From positions 24,553,001 to 24,617,000 of the forward strand of contig NC_092186.1 of the NCBI RefSeq assembly GCF_043641665.1: 64,000 nucleotides of DNA, read 5' to 3'. Source of the stretch: Enoplosus armatus. Its lineage: Eukaryota; Chordata; Actinopteri; Centrarchiformes; Enoplosidae. Under the pieces are notes generated by a model. That model was not told the DNA's origin, made no database searches, and saw only the letters and a program-made list of their open reading frames with translations. Shown here in pieces: positions 46,321-58,234 of the stretch. The translations under genes were made by a program, and so were the position numbers. How positions within the stretch are numbered: position 1 is the stretch's first letter; every line of letters starts with the position of its first letter.

Positions 46321-48883
46321 TACCTTTATTTTTTTATTTAACAGTCTTTACTGTTCTTATTTATTATATCTTGATTGTCGACTGTTTCTATTGCACTATC
46401 CTGTATGCTGCTGGAACAATGCATATTTCCCCACTGAGGGATCAATATAGGATTATCTTATCTTATCTTATCTTAGGGTTTACTGATATAGCTAACCTCC
46501 ATGACAGCCATCAGAGAACCTACAGAATGCCAAGCTGTTTTTTTTTTTACTTAATACTTTATACTATGACACCAATACTACTCAGAATTCATGGAACACA
46601 TTTTTTTTTTTTCCTCTGTCACACCTTTCTAATGCTGAAGCAAAAGCAAATCAGCTTGAACTGTGATTTCCGTGGAATGAGTTATGTATGAGTTCAACTT
46701 CAACCTCTACAGGTTTGATAGGTGGCAGTTAAAAGAAGAAAAGAGGTCCTGTGGTCACTTTAAATCGGCATTCCATTACCATGGGCCAAAACATCCATTC
46801 AACATGCCTGCTTTACCCGTGTGTTAACTGTGATCCAAACACAATCTTTGCCTGAATTTGGCTAAATGCACTTCTAGCTGGAGTGGTTACCCTGAAGCAA
46901 ACGTATTATATTTGGGAAAAAAAAACTGAGGAAATGAATGGATGTGCATTATGTTGAACGTTTGAGAAGTTTCTATGTACGTCCTCACACATAAATTACA
47001 ACATAGTCCGTACCTTCCAAACCAGCCCATTGGACCAAAAAATGAATAAAACAAGATCTTCTGATCTGCCGTGTCTATAGTTGGCTGCACTTACATAAGC
47101 GCTGGTAAGTGAATGTATATGGGTGTCGTCAGACTTGGTAGAGTGTGTGTTTCTATACTTGTATGGATTGGGGGTTTGTAACGTACATGTCCACTGGGAA
47201 CCACCCTAACACCCGTCTCTGTGTAGGTTCACGAGGACGTTATATATACGTTTTGTGTGCTCAACCGTCCACTCAGACCCAGACGTTGTCACAACACTTC
47301 TGTCTTTGTCTTTGAGAGAGGACATGGAAATGTACACGTCAGTCGCCTTATGTCGCAGGCTAGACTGTGGTTATCGACTCTAGGAGTGGTTCCTTAATAT
47401 TAGTCTTTCTGATTGTAACCCCGTGATTCAGATATGTGGAAACATTTACGCTTGTGATTCTCCAAGCGGGGCGCAGAGGGAGAGAGGGCAGGAGAATGGA
47501 CTCTAAAAGCATACTACGGTGGTCAAATGTTACCAAAACTGAATATACCCCACTTGATGTACATTTGCAGAGATGAGGATAGAGATGCTACCCATTTTCT
47601 CCCTGTAGTTAAGTGCACTCTCATCTAGTTTGTGCCACACAAAGCGAACCTCAATCTATTTCCAGGCCTCTGAAGGCGAGCACTCAATTGATTGAACGGG
47701 GGAGAAAAGGCTGATTGACTGGTCGGGGCGATGTTTACTTTATGCTGTCGTCCTCCAGGATGGATCATGGTGGGAGCTCAACGTCACCCATTGAAAGAGT
47801 AAGTATAGAGGCGTCGTGGGTCCCAAGCAGCTGGAGTCCACATAACATGGCAGATGGCCCGCCCGCTGATTGAAAATACTTATTTCAACGCTGGGTCCAT
47901 GCAAAGTCTAACATAGCTGCTCCAGCTATCCACTATGCTCTGAGTTTATTTTTAAACCGTGAACCACTGTGCATATGCAAGGGCTGCTAAATTGAAATAT
48001 TAATGTCATGGTCAATTTCTGCCTTGAAGCTGTCATTTCTCATTCATTTACTTTAGTTAGGGGCATTAAGGGGATTCTACTTTGGTCACGTGGTATGCTT
48101 GTATTGACATTTACTCCCATGCGATTTTTGGAAATGCAATGAAATCAATACCTGCAAAACGTATCTGCGGGAGATAAAAGATGCTCCATATCAATACACG
48201 AACACTGGATGCTAAAGATAACCTTCCCCCGTCCAAAGAAACGCAAAAGGCAGACAAAGAAACTGACGGGAAAAAAGAGACGCCGGTCTTCTCCCACAGT
48301 TTACTCACCAGTAGGCACTTGCGTAAGTAATAATCGAATATCATTCATGCTCAGGAAGAGGTAATGGAAACCTGTGACGGCTGATGTTGTTTACGGTATC
48401 CAAAGAAGCTGAGGTAAAGGTCGAAATTCGAAACTTTTCGACAAGGTTTTCTGTCACTGAATGTGCAGCTTGGCAGAATTCACCTCGCTTTAATGCGTAG
48501 TCATTTCTGTAGCGTTTTCACAGGGCGAGCTTCAACATGAAAGCTTAGAGTGGCTCACCTTTTTGAATTGAGACAACACAGATACTTCACTAACTTTGTA
48601 ATAAACCGCAATGAATCACAAAAAAAGTAATTCAAAGTCACTTTTCAATTTTCAACATTCAGTTTAGTTCCGTGCACATAACTTCTGCTCTACCACACGG
48701 CGTGACGATTAACCCGGATACTTGAGGTCCTGGAGACCCCGTTCCCTCTTTAAAGAGCCCAAAGAACATACTTAACATTGCTTTATCTATGGAGCCCAAA
48801 CATATGTTGCATCAGTATATGTAGGATAACATGTTTTTTTTTGTTAATAACAAAATTAATATAGATTTCTTCATGCATAACCC

Positions 48884-48901
48884 ATATATATATATATATA
48901 T
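48884..48901. repeat. (TA)n microsatellite
   Basis: Nine TA units followed by a T run. Confidence 0.95.
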
Positions 48902-50589
48902 TTTTTTTTTCCATTTGTGGCAAAGGGAAGGGATATGATTGAAAGACATTTCTACATATTGGCTTTTAAGAAGGTCAGAGTAAAAGGAAAACATGCGTAT
49001 TTGAAGGAAAATGTTTTGCTTTTGCAATTAGTATGATTATTTATTACACTCCAAACAATGACAAAGTGAAGCCAATTTCAACCAAACACAGGGGCTAATA
49101 GCAATGTAGGAATACTATGGTATATGACATGTACATAATATAGGCTGTGACAGATTTGTAAAATTGTGTTCATGGATGTGGAGCAAGAAAGAGCTTCACA
49201 GGGAGCTTCAAAACTTCAAAGTGAATACGAACTTTCTTGCACCCAGCAGTGAGGGAGCAGTCCGTCCGGAGAAGGCTGGACTCACTGGCATCACAGCTCT
49301 TGCCTCTCTCTCATCCCTTTGACGGCGTTTGGTAAGGCGTGAATCATCGCACCTCTCCTATTCCTATACTACTCCTAAAGAAATCCCGATAGTCCATAAA
49401 AGACGGCACATCAGCACCACTCCTCGACGTGCTTGTATCACCTGCATCACCTTACAGCGCAGTTCGTCTTCTGAAGTCAATGCCAGCATTCAATCCGGTG
49501 TTCTTTATTTGTGTTTAACTTCGCGGGGCATTTTCCCTCCTCTCGTTTTTTGTGATTTGCCGCATCTCTGTTTTCATGCCTCACTCGCATCGTAGTGAGA
49601 TTGAATGAATACATAGAGAACTGCACCCCTGCATTTTCACTGGTGTGCCACCTGTGCTGCCAACTTTTACTATTCCACTACCATTGCACTGCTCCATTGT
49701 AGCACTGGCCCTCTCCTTTTTCATGAATTTTTATTAAACATTTTATTGTGTCCATGTACAAATTGTTGCCCTTTCTTAAAAGCACCTGTGTGTGTGTGTG
49801 TTTTTGCACTCGCGCAAAAATGACCCAGACTGCGCTCCAATCCATTTTCTTTTATACTGCACTCACCAGTGGAGCTGGAAATCTTTTACGAGGAAAGTGT
49901 GAGGCGAACCTTTGGGGCTCCGTGTGTAGCCGAGTTGGGGGCAAGTATCGATTTCATAGCCAGGCAAAAAAAATTTGATAGTGCAGCTTGGTGTGCTTGA
50001 GTGTTTTCTAGCTTTCAAAAAAGCTCCAACCTGAATTTCCTTTAGCTGTGTTTCCACCCAAATGACGGTCAGAGCTACTTCACGTTGGAATACAGAATAA
50101 ACCAACAAATGGTTGTGGTTTATTGCTTTCAGCTTAAGGCTCCTGCAGTCCTGTTCTGCCCTGGCACTAAGTGCATCATGGCACCACAATTTCTTGTGAT
50201 TAATCCCCCCCAGGTGAGATGAGTTAATTACACCCACCAATAACAGAAACCAAAGTTGTTCAGTCGCGTCACATTAACGTGACGTCGCTTTTGCGTGGGG
50301 CTGCGGTGGAATAATGGAGGTGCTCCTTTCTACTTTCTTCAAATGATCTCATTTATCTGAGCGCACGTTTATGACGAACTGTGAATTCAGCTTTTACTGA
50401 CAGGACCAATGTTGAATACCAGCAAGCAATTCATTCTTTGAGCAGCTCCTCGAGGAAACGAATGTTGTCACAAATTGTTTTGTGCTTGACCAGCAGAAAA
50501 AAATGAAAAATGTCTTGAACATGGACAAAATTGCAATGAGGTGGAAGAGAAGAATGGCCCAAATGCGGAAATGATGTACCCCCCCCCCC

Positions 50590-50621
50590 ACACACACACA
50601 CATACAAACACACACACACAC
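50590..50621. repeat. (CA)n microsatellite, interrupted
   Basis: CA repeats broken by TACAAA in the middle, preceded by nine C. Confidence 0.96.
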
Positions 50622-50748
50622 CTACCTCAGTGTGTTTCTTCACCTAACAGAAAGTGTGGCGGCTAACAATCAAAAGAGACAAATCGTGACTGCAGTTTTT
50701 CTCCGTAGAGTCCCCACTCTGCCTTTTTTTTTTGGGGAGGCAACCGAG

Positions 50749-50751
<3 letters not shown>

Positions 50752-50784
<33 letters not shown>

Positions 50785-50796
50785 ATGGATGGATGG
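50752..50796. repeat. Compound (GA)n-(GGAT)n microsatellite
   Basis: About 15 GA units (50752-50781) followed by about three and a half GGAT units (50783-50796). Confidence 0.97.
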
Positions 50797-51844
50797 AGAG
50801 AAACCACTTCACATTACCACACCTCAGGCACTGATGGAAACCTGCAGGCTGCTCGGAGGCAGGAGCACGCACGTCCTCGGGTTGCCATGGGAACCGGGTT
50901 ACACGGCGAGTTGAATGGGCACAGACGTCTTTGCCTTCGCCCAGGTCTGAACGCTCTCGGATCGATATGTCAGCACGCCCCAGAAGGGAAGGCAGAGAGA
51001 GAAGAAGCCTTTCCTTCAACGCCTTTGCGAGGCTACTTCTGTGTCCACAGAGCCTGTTTCCACATGAGAAAGAAATCAAGGGAGAACATTTTTTTCTTTT
51101 TTTTCTTAAAAAGAGACACGGATGTGTTCAAGTCTATGTGAGAAAGAGGGGGTCAGTTAATACACAGGTAATGCTGATAAGGCAGCGAAATGAAAACTGG
51201 CATCATCTACACGACTTCACTGATACCTTAATCTTGTCTCATATTTAGAGAGAAATACATGAATAATTCCTCTTTCCCACGCTGTGTTTTTTATCATGTC
51301 ATAACATCATATTGTGACAAAACGCGGCGCAAAGCTGAGCTCGATCACATCCTGTTCGTCACCGTCTGTCAAAAGCACTCTTTGGGCAACATCAGTGTTC
51401 TCGGCTGCCAGCTGAGCTAACGAAGGCTGGAATCGATATTTGCGTAGAGTGTCCAGATGAAGACGGGCATGTCAGAGGCACACAGGGGATAAAACAACAG
51501 AGTGGTAGTAACCCGCAGACAGCGACCAATGATCCGGTGCTGTCATTCCGATTTATTGACCGCGCTGTTCAGGCTTACTGATGCAAGGGAAACCTGGTGA
51601 AATGCACACTGTGTTTGTGTGACCTTTTCAGCCATCACTTTCATGTGGGCTGCAGAGAGGGAGGAAGAGGAGCTGGCATTTTGGCCGTCTGCACCTGCCG
51701 GTAAACAAAAGGTACCTTTTTTTAGTGTCAAACCGCATCTATAAAAAAATGTAAAAGATTTAAAAGTGAAAGTGCAGCAATATATTCAAGATGTTCTCAT
51801 TTAATACCATCTTTGATATGCGTTACTGTACATTGTGGATTTGG

Positions 51845-52080
51845 TATGTTCAAGGGATCCCCATTAGCTTCTGCTCATGTAGTTAGTCTTTCTGGGGTCC
51901 ATAAATACACACAAATGACACGGGTGATATGTGGACATTAATAGGGACAAAAGAAGTATTAAGACAAAGATTGTAAAATGCTGCAAACGTAGCAGAAAAG
52001 GGGAAAAAGAATGAAATCAAGTCTTCATCAGTACATAACCTGGAGAAAGCTATAAAAGACAGATAATTACAAAGTTGGAT
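51845..52080. repeat. Possible dispersed repeat ('AAGGGATCCCCATTAGCTTC' type)
   Basis: 'AAGGGATCCCCATTAGCTTC' (51852-51871) and 'TCTTTCTGGGGTCCATAAAT' resemble a repeat I recall from many fish genomic sequences. The extent to the right is unclear. There is no second copy in this window. Confidence 0.45.
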
Positions 52081-52084
52081 ATTT

Positions 52085-53865
52085 GCATTTCTTATTATTT
52101 CACTTGCGATTTGAAGCTTGCTATATTACAGTCCCATGTTTTGTATGGAGTTGGCAGCAGATTTCATTCTGTTTAAAAGATGTCTTTCTGATTATTTCGA
52201 CACTGGCCCCCTTCCTAAGTGGCTTTGCCCTTAACAGTGTCACACCACCTTGGCACCACCACAGTCACACTTACAGGTGTGACATTTACAGGTCCTTGTC
52301 ATGTAAACAAAAACCAACCACTGCGTTTATATACTACCACATGATTTTGCCAAATGTGTTTGGGAGGAATTTGTTCTTTGGCAACGTTTTTTTTTTTTTT
52401 TGCCCACAGCAAACGGAGGAGGTACACACCCCAAGACTGACACTAGAGACCGGAGTTTGTGTCCTGTGTCACAATATGTTAATTTTAGGCTGCTAAAACA
52501 CTTTAAGTAACGTTGCTGGTTTTGGTTAAACATTAAAAACCCTGTTCTGTCTCATGCTTTGAGTCAGTATTCAATGTATTGATATTTGACCAACCATTCG
52601 TCCCTAACCTAAACCAAGTGCTTTCAGTTGCTTAAACACAACCATGAAAACACTGATCCTGCTTCGGTTGCCACAAGTGGAATATTGTAGGAAACACGGA
52701 ATATGTTAACGTTTTCATATACACTCATTACAAACATTTTGCAACGTTGCAGATATGTTCGCTAAAATGTTTCTTCATTATAAATAATCCATGAGATCTT
52801 ACGTTTCTGTTGCAAATCGGTATGCTGTGGACATAATTTGGAGCAGACAGGGTTGGTGTAAACATTGGCAAGCCTTTGAAAAAGCCACCAATGTTATCAG
52901 TTTTTTTGGTGTAGGAGTCTAGCTGAATAAATTCAGGTTTATGTGAGAAAAAGCAGGATACCTTGACAGGTAGCCGGCATAAAAAGGTTTAAGTGTCATC
53001 TAATGTTGTTTTGCTCCACAGTTGCAAGCTAGATTGAGTGTGCCTGATTTCCTAATTAGCAGCCATTCACTTCAGTATTATGCTATCACATTTGTGTTGA
53101 CATTTTCATCTCTCACGCTGCAAATATTTCATTTATCGTTGATCTTTCTTTGTGGCTTACTCTATATGTCTGCCTGACATTCTTGAAAATCCAATCAGTT
53201 CAAATTAGGATGATGGGCAAATCCACACTGTACTCTGTTATTGTATGGATGACCGTACATTGCTTATAGGTCAAGTATGAACATGGGAGATGAAGAGAGA
53301 GAGAGAGAAAGGTGTTACTGCCAACTGACCATTTTCTTTCATTACAACTATCTCCAGTATCGAGGTCGCACGGTCCTCTGGGTCTGCTTATGAAAGTATC
53401 CACAGTTTTAATATCCTCAAGGATCTGCCTTCCCCAGCTGGGGGGCGGGGGACAATAACCATGTGTATCTGTAAACAAATGTCTGCTTTGAGAAGCACAT
53501 AAACTTGCCTTTAGGGAATAAAAAAATAAAATAAAGATGTTAAACCATGCCTGAATTTCACGTACTGAGAATGGCCCTCTCTTTTGCTCTGATGCACCCC
53601 ATAAAGAGAAGAGACTACAAATCAGAGGTACGCATGAATTTTAATAGAAATATTTAGATAAAGACAGCAATTGGAGCGCGACAAAGCTTTTAGAGGGCCA
53701 TGCGTTTTGGTCTCAGTAGCCTCTCCCTTGATAACAGGAGTTGCATATTGTTAGTATTTGATTTAATGAATGTAAAATGACCATTTGGTGTAGGAAGTAT
53801 CATAGTCTCCAACCCCCCTGAGGACACAAAGGCCCATCTCAGGTTTTGTAGGTGCAAAAACAGAA
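52085..53865. other. Non-coding stretch, no supported gene
   Basis: A T run at 52386-52400 and a GA run near 53293-53309. A 137-codon frame (52083-52496) passes through the T run and resembles no known protein. Confidence 0.45.
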
Positions 53866-53869
53866 ACAA

Positions 53870-54380
53870 GGGCTGCATTAGAAACTGCATACTACACTAG
53901 CAGTGCGTACCGATTTGGCCAAAGTGTAGCACGTAGCATGCAGTATGCAAACAAAAGCAAAATATGCAGTATGTCAAAAACATCCGGATGTTGTACTGAA
54001 TCTCCAGTCTGCATCGGACCAGCCTACCTCGCATACTGTGTCCCACAATGCAAAGCGCTGGCTCTGGTTTGCCATTAACGTCACGTAAACTTTCACTTAT
54101 TTCACCTCAGCAGTCCACCAAAATCTGCTTCTGAACAAATTTGAGGTGAGAAATAAGTGACCCAGGTACTGAATCTTCACTCACATTAGATCTACAAGGC
54201 CTCATTTCAAAGTTTGTTTCCACTTTCGTAAGGCGGGGGGGGGCACAATACCTGCATGATTATTACTTCCACTTTCCAAAACCGGAAAGCCTGGCTTGGC
54301 ATGCTGCAAAATAAATTGATTTGACAGTTTCATACTGCATACTAATATGAAAAGTCGTCAGTAGTATATAAATTAAGCCA
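53870..54380. repeat. Possible non-autonomous DNA element (GCATACTAC type)
   Basis: The left side has GCATACTACACTAGCAGTG (53887-53905) and further 'GCAGTATGCAAAC' and 'GCAGTATGTC' units. The right side has 'CATACTGCATACTAATATG' and 'CAGTAGTATA' in partly inverted arrangement. TACACTAGCAGTG (53893-53905) recurs at 62429-62441. The inverted match between ends is only about seven bases, so ends and class are uncertain. Confidence 0.4.
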
Positions 54381-54394
54381 ATGATAAGAGTCTA

Positions 54395-54700
54395 CAGCCA
54401 TGCTAACAGCTCTAAATGCTAATGTCAGCAAGCTGGCAAGGTCCCAGTCACTATGCCACCATGCAAATGTTTGGCAGATATAATATTTAACACGCTCACC
54501 ATCTTAGTTTAGCGTGTTAGCAGGCAATTATTTGCTAATTGGCACCAAACACAAAGTGCAGCTGAGACTGATGGGAATACCATTAGTTTTGCAGGCGCTC
54601 GATAAATAGTAACGGGGTCACCAAAGTTATTACAGTTCATCCTGAGGGGTGCATGAACATCTGTACCGAATGCCACGGCAATCCATCCGCTAGTTGAGTC
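54395..54700 (-). repeat. Dispersed repeat family A, copy 3 (minus)
   Basis: Read on the minus strand it has 'CTCAACTAGCGGATGGATTG', 'GTTCATGCACCCCTCAGGAT', 'GCAAAACTAATGGTATTCCC', 'ACACGCTAAACTAAGATGGT' and 'GCATGGCTGTAGACTCT'. These are the family modules in order. It is the only minus-strand copy in the window. Confidence 0.75.
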
Positions 54701-55167
54701 GTGGGCCGACCGAATGGCCGACAGAGACCAACATTGTCATCCCTGGAGCAACACTGTTAGCGTAGCTAAAAACAGTTTATCAGCATGAGAAGTGACAACG
54801 GTGAGGAAAAGTGTCAACTGCCAAATACAGAAACTCGAACTCAACTGAGAGTTTGAAGACAAAGACAGAAAACTAGACACATTTCAATGACAGGTGACCT
54901 TGTGGAAGGAAAATACACATTTCACTTCTGTGGTCAAGAAATTTGAAAAAGCTATGAATTATGGGTATATTTGTAGATACAGCGTCGTGCTAAAATGTCT
55001 GTATGTGACGCATGCTTCGATGTTCGTACCGGAGAGAAACTCGGAAAGAAAGTCCCATCTGGTCCACTCTGAAAGCAGCAGCTAAGAGCTCCATTTGCAG
55101 CCAGAGAACGAGAGAACGTCTCGTGCATTAGCGGCAGAGTGGAGGGAGAAAGTGAGAGAAGGGGGGT

Positions 55168-55190
55168 GGGGGGGGGGGGGGGGGGGGGGG
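55168..55190. repeat. G23 homopolymer
   Basis: Twenty-three consecutive G at the end of a purine-rich stretch (55139-55196). Confidence 0.9.
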
Positions 55191-55539
55191 AGAGAAAATG
55201 CATCAGCTCGATCTGTCAGTTGAGCTCTGATGGCTCAGCTTCCGGAGTATCATCCGGAGTGCTCGGGTGTGCCGCCCTCTTTCCCAACAGGGCACTAAAA
55301 TAAGCGAAAGGGTCATTTAGACAACTGAATGGGGCTGCAGTGAAACCCAACAACAAATGGGTGCTCTAATAGAATTACATTCAGCTGATGTCAGCACAGC
55401 CTCTGTATCGTTTTTATGAGTCAGCAGGAGTAGGACTACGCTCCTGAAGCATAAGGTTTTTTTACTTAATACGGTACAGCTGTAGATTCCCCGTGAGGCC
55501 AATAAGGCGCGGGAATCAACCAGCAATGCTTGGGACGTC

Positions 55540-55775
55540 TCGTCCTGTTCGTTAGTCCGTCCTGTCTCCCCTCCCTCTGTGCCAGTTCGCCTTTGTCCTT
55601 CGTGCCAAGCGTTCCAGCCATTCTCCTAGTGTTCTATGTGTTTTTGACTACCTGAACTCGTCTGACTGCTCAACCGTGTACCAGGAACGAGTAAAGTTTG
55701 TACTTCCGCCCCGGCCAAGAGTCAGAGAAAAAGGACCCAATAGCACGTCTCAGTGTACCAGTCGTTACAGTGCTG
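55540..55775 (+). mobile_element. Possible LTR-like fragment
   Basis: C/T-rich sequence with 'GTTTTTGACTACCTGAACTC' and an end resembling 'CCAGTCGTTACA', which looks like fish LTR ends I recall. No paired LTR, primer-binding site or gag/pol sequence was found. The call is weak. Confidence 0.25.
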
Positions 55776-56281
55776 ACGTATGCTCGCGCTGACCCAGTTA
55801 AAAATGAATATATGATTCAAAAATTACGTAATATAACAATGTTACAATTGATTACGTGCTGCTACTGACTTAAAAATAGCCGGCTGTCAATGTAGCCCAT
55901 CTGGGAGAAGAAAAATTTAAATTGTAAGGCACGAATTTGAAACGTAAGAGACCAGCATCCTGAACTCAAATCAAAATGCTTCAAGTAAATGTAGTTTATG
56001 TCACTGCAGGGTTTGTGCACAGAAACAGGGTTCATGTTAAGAGTTATCCATTATAAAATTTCAAAAGGTACGATCCAAATTCTGATGCCGTTCTCAAGTC
56101 GCGTTCAGATGGAAAGCGAAGCAAGTTTTGCGCCACGAGCACAAGTTTCACCCCCAGCTTACGCGGTAATTTTCAACTTGTGTGATGTCGCGCGAGTGCA
56201 CCTCTGATCCGATGGGTTTGTACATACAACCGTGCTGCCTCTGAAATGCGCTTTTGAATTCTGTTTGAACACCCATCAGAG

Positions 56282-56302
56282 ACACACACACACACACACA
56301 CA
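56282..56302. repeat. (AC)n microsatellite
   Basis: About ten AC units. Confidence 0.95.
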
Positions 56303-58059
56303 TCTAGTCCCGTCACGTTTCAAACCATCTATTTAGCTATTTCAGCATTCACTTGGATGTCACAACATCATCTATTAAAGCCACGTCGTATCCGCTTTCT
56401 GCTCGGCACCGAACCCCAAGAGGGAGGACGTGCTGAAACCGAAGCACCGAGTCAGATCATTGAGCTGCTGTTCACACAACGTCGAAACAAATTAAGAGCC
56501 GTTTGCAGAAAACAAGTTTTGAGTGCTGAGAAGAAAAAGAAAAAAAACTGTTTGCATCAACAGTGTCATACTATGGAGACACATTTGACTGATGCCCGCC
56601 ATGCCGTCTGAAGATAACACATGACACATCACCAGTCTTAATAAGAATTGGCTAATGACATTACGTGGAATAGAAGGAACGTATGAACATGTTTAATTCA
56701 CTTTTGCATTAGAACTCATCAAATGTGAATTAGTGTCTGAGTTTGATTAAATAGTCAGTAAGTAACCATTAGGAATAAGACAGCTTGCGTGCACATTTCC
56801 TCATCTTAATTACCGTGAACAGAGAACAATTATTATACTTTTTTTTTAGTAACAGGAGATGTTGCCATTGAATTGAATGTACGCCTCCAGAGGCTGAATG
56901 AAAAGGATTTTTTTTGTGTGTTTTTTTTTTTTCATACAATACAAGCACTTAACCTTGAAACCAAGGTCAGAACAGCTCTTTTTGTGCTTGGTGCTTGTTT
57001 CTTTTCCCACAGAACATGTGTCAGGAGAGCTCGTACTAGCGTGCACAGTAATGCGGCATGGTTATATTGTTGTGTTTTCAAGGCCGCGCATTGAAACAGA
57101 GGCGCCCCCTTTTCCTGCAAGCAGCCCCTTGGCCTTATTTGATCCAGTCCTCTGGAAAATAAGTGGCAGCCCGGGCTCAGAATTTTAAGTGGGATTTGAG
57201 TGCTGTTTTATTCGTGTTTTGAGGCAAAGGTGAAGGAGCCTGCGTAGAGGTGGAGAGTACGGGCTGAAACCTCAGTGGAGCGAGGAAGAAAAACGAAAAA
57301 GGAAAGAAAGAGGCGCGAATGGCAACAAAAGTGTCAGCTCTGCAGAGCGACGGCACCGCAGAAGACAGCGGCAGTCACTCTCAGCGCGTTCAAAAAAATC
57401 ATCTGTCCATCCCCGGGCTGTTACTTTAAAAGTTGAGCACAGGGCAGTGCTTATTTAGAGGATGAATCGCGGTGAGTGGGGGAAGGGATGGAGGGGTATT
57501 ACTGTCAGGTTATTAATGTCCATTATCACAAAAGGCAGTTCCACTCCACCACTTCTATTAGTCAACCACGATGAATAGTGTTCAGATTATTTACTCGGCA
57601 CCATATGGATTTTTTTTAATTTTTTTATATTGTGTTTGGTATTCTATGGCAAAATCATCATTTTGTCTCTTATATCACATCATAATGGAAGACAGTGTTT
57701 GAAATGGTAAACCGTTTTCAAGTGCTTAGTGATAAGGGGGTGATGATGCTGAAGACTGACCTTTTCTTCTCAACAATTAAGCAAATGACAAAGCTGTATT
57801 CCAGTATTTCACAAAGTCAGTTAATTAGCCAGCTGCAGTCATTTCCCGGCTTAATCCTTCCCACTGTGAGACTGTGGGCTTTCACAGTTCAGTCTTTTAC
57901 AGGCCAGTACATTTTCTTTTATCCCTTGAGCATAAATGTGCACGCCGTAAACATATCCTCAACCACGTATCTTCCGGTTTAAAGCCAACTAATCGACGTT
58001 GTTCTCACAATGGCACCGTGTGTAACGTGAAAGGCGTCGCCGCCAAAACCCGCAGAGGG

Positions 58060-58230
58060 TTATGCAGTTCCCCCCCCTTTTTCCACAGCCTGCAACTTTG
58101 CTGGGTGGGTTCCCTCTCGTGCTAACACGCTCAGCACCACACGGCAGAGGTCAGCAAGTAGCTGGTGAACACAGTGGAGCGCTCAGCAGCGAAAGAGCCA
58201 GGTAGTAGGAGTCGGTGGAGTAAATGTTCA
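58060..58230 (+). repeat. Dispersed repeat family C, copy 4
   Basis: A short C run (58070-58077), then 'CAAGTAGCTGGTGAACACAG' and 'TGGAGCGCTCAGCAGCGAAA', then GAGCCAGG. The 'GCTGGTGAAmAcwGTGGAGC' module is shared with copy 3. The left half is missing. Confidence 0.65.
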
Positions 58231-58234
58231 ACGC

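Larger units (their letters stand above)
44700..46476 (+). mobile_element. Decayed LINE (L2/CR1-type non-LTR retrotransposon)
   Basis: The plus-strand reading, in order, is: a linker region (TAYRRKVEDQLQQNN, GVWKGLKTISGY); a GPDGISSRLLKSSADQL / LERVPVV segment; a GAPQG-type reverse-transcriptase motif; FSDD; YLGV; then after an insertion FYGVVCWGSS, RRMMAKL and RYRRSFLPAAVRLYNQ. The 3' end is TTTCCCCACTGAGGGATC leading into ATTATC TTATC TTATC TTA, ending about 46476. The endonuclease region is missing (5' truncation). The pieces lie in different frames, so no functional protein remains. The L2/CR1-group assignment rests on the C-terminal segment and the tail and is moderately sure. Confidence 0.85.
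46480..51840. other. Long non-coding stretch, no supported gene
   Basis: It contains an AT microsatellite (48884-48901) followed by T10, a CA repeat (50590-50621), and GA plus GGAT repeats (50752-50796). The open frames at 49863-50240, 50632-51141 and 50663-51079 are shaped by these repeats (Arg/Glu and Ser/Leu runs) and match nothing known. Confidence 0.45.
54705..58055. other. Long non-coding stretch, no supported gene
   Basis: It contains G23 (55168-55190), a CA microsatellite (56282-56302) and A/T runs. The open frames at 56357-56611, 56873-57188 and 57695-57982 match no family I know. Confidence 0.45.
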
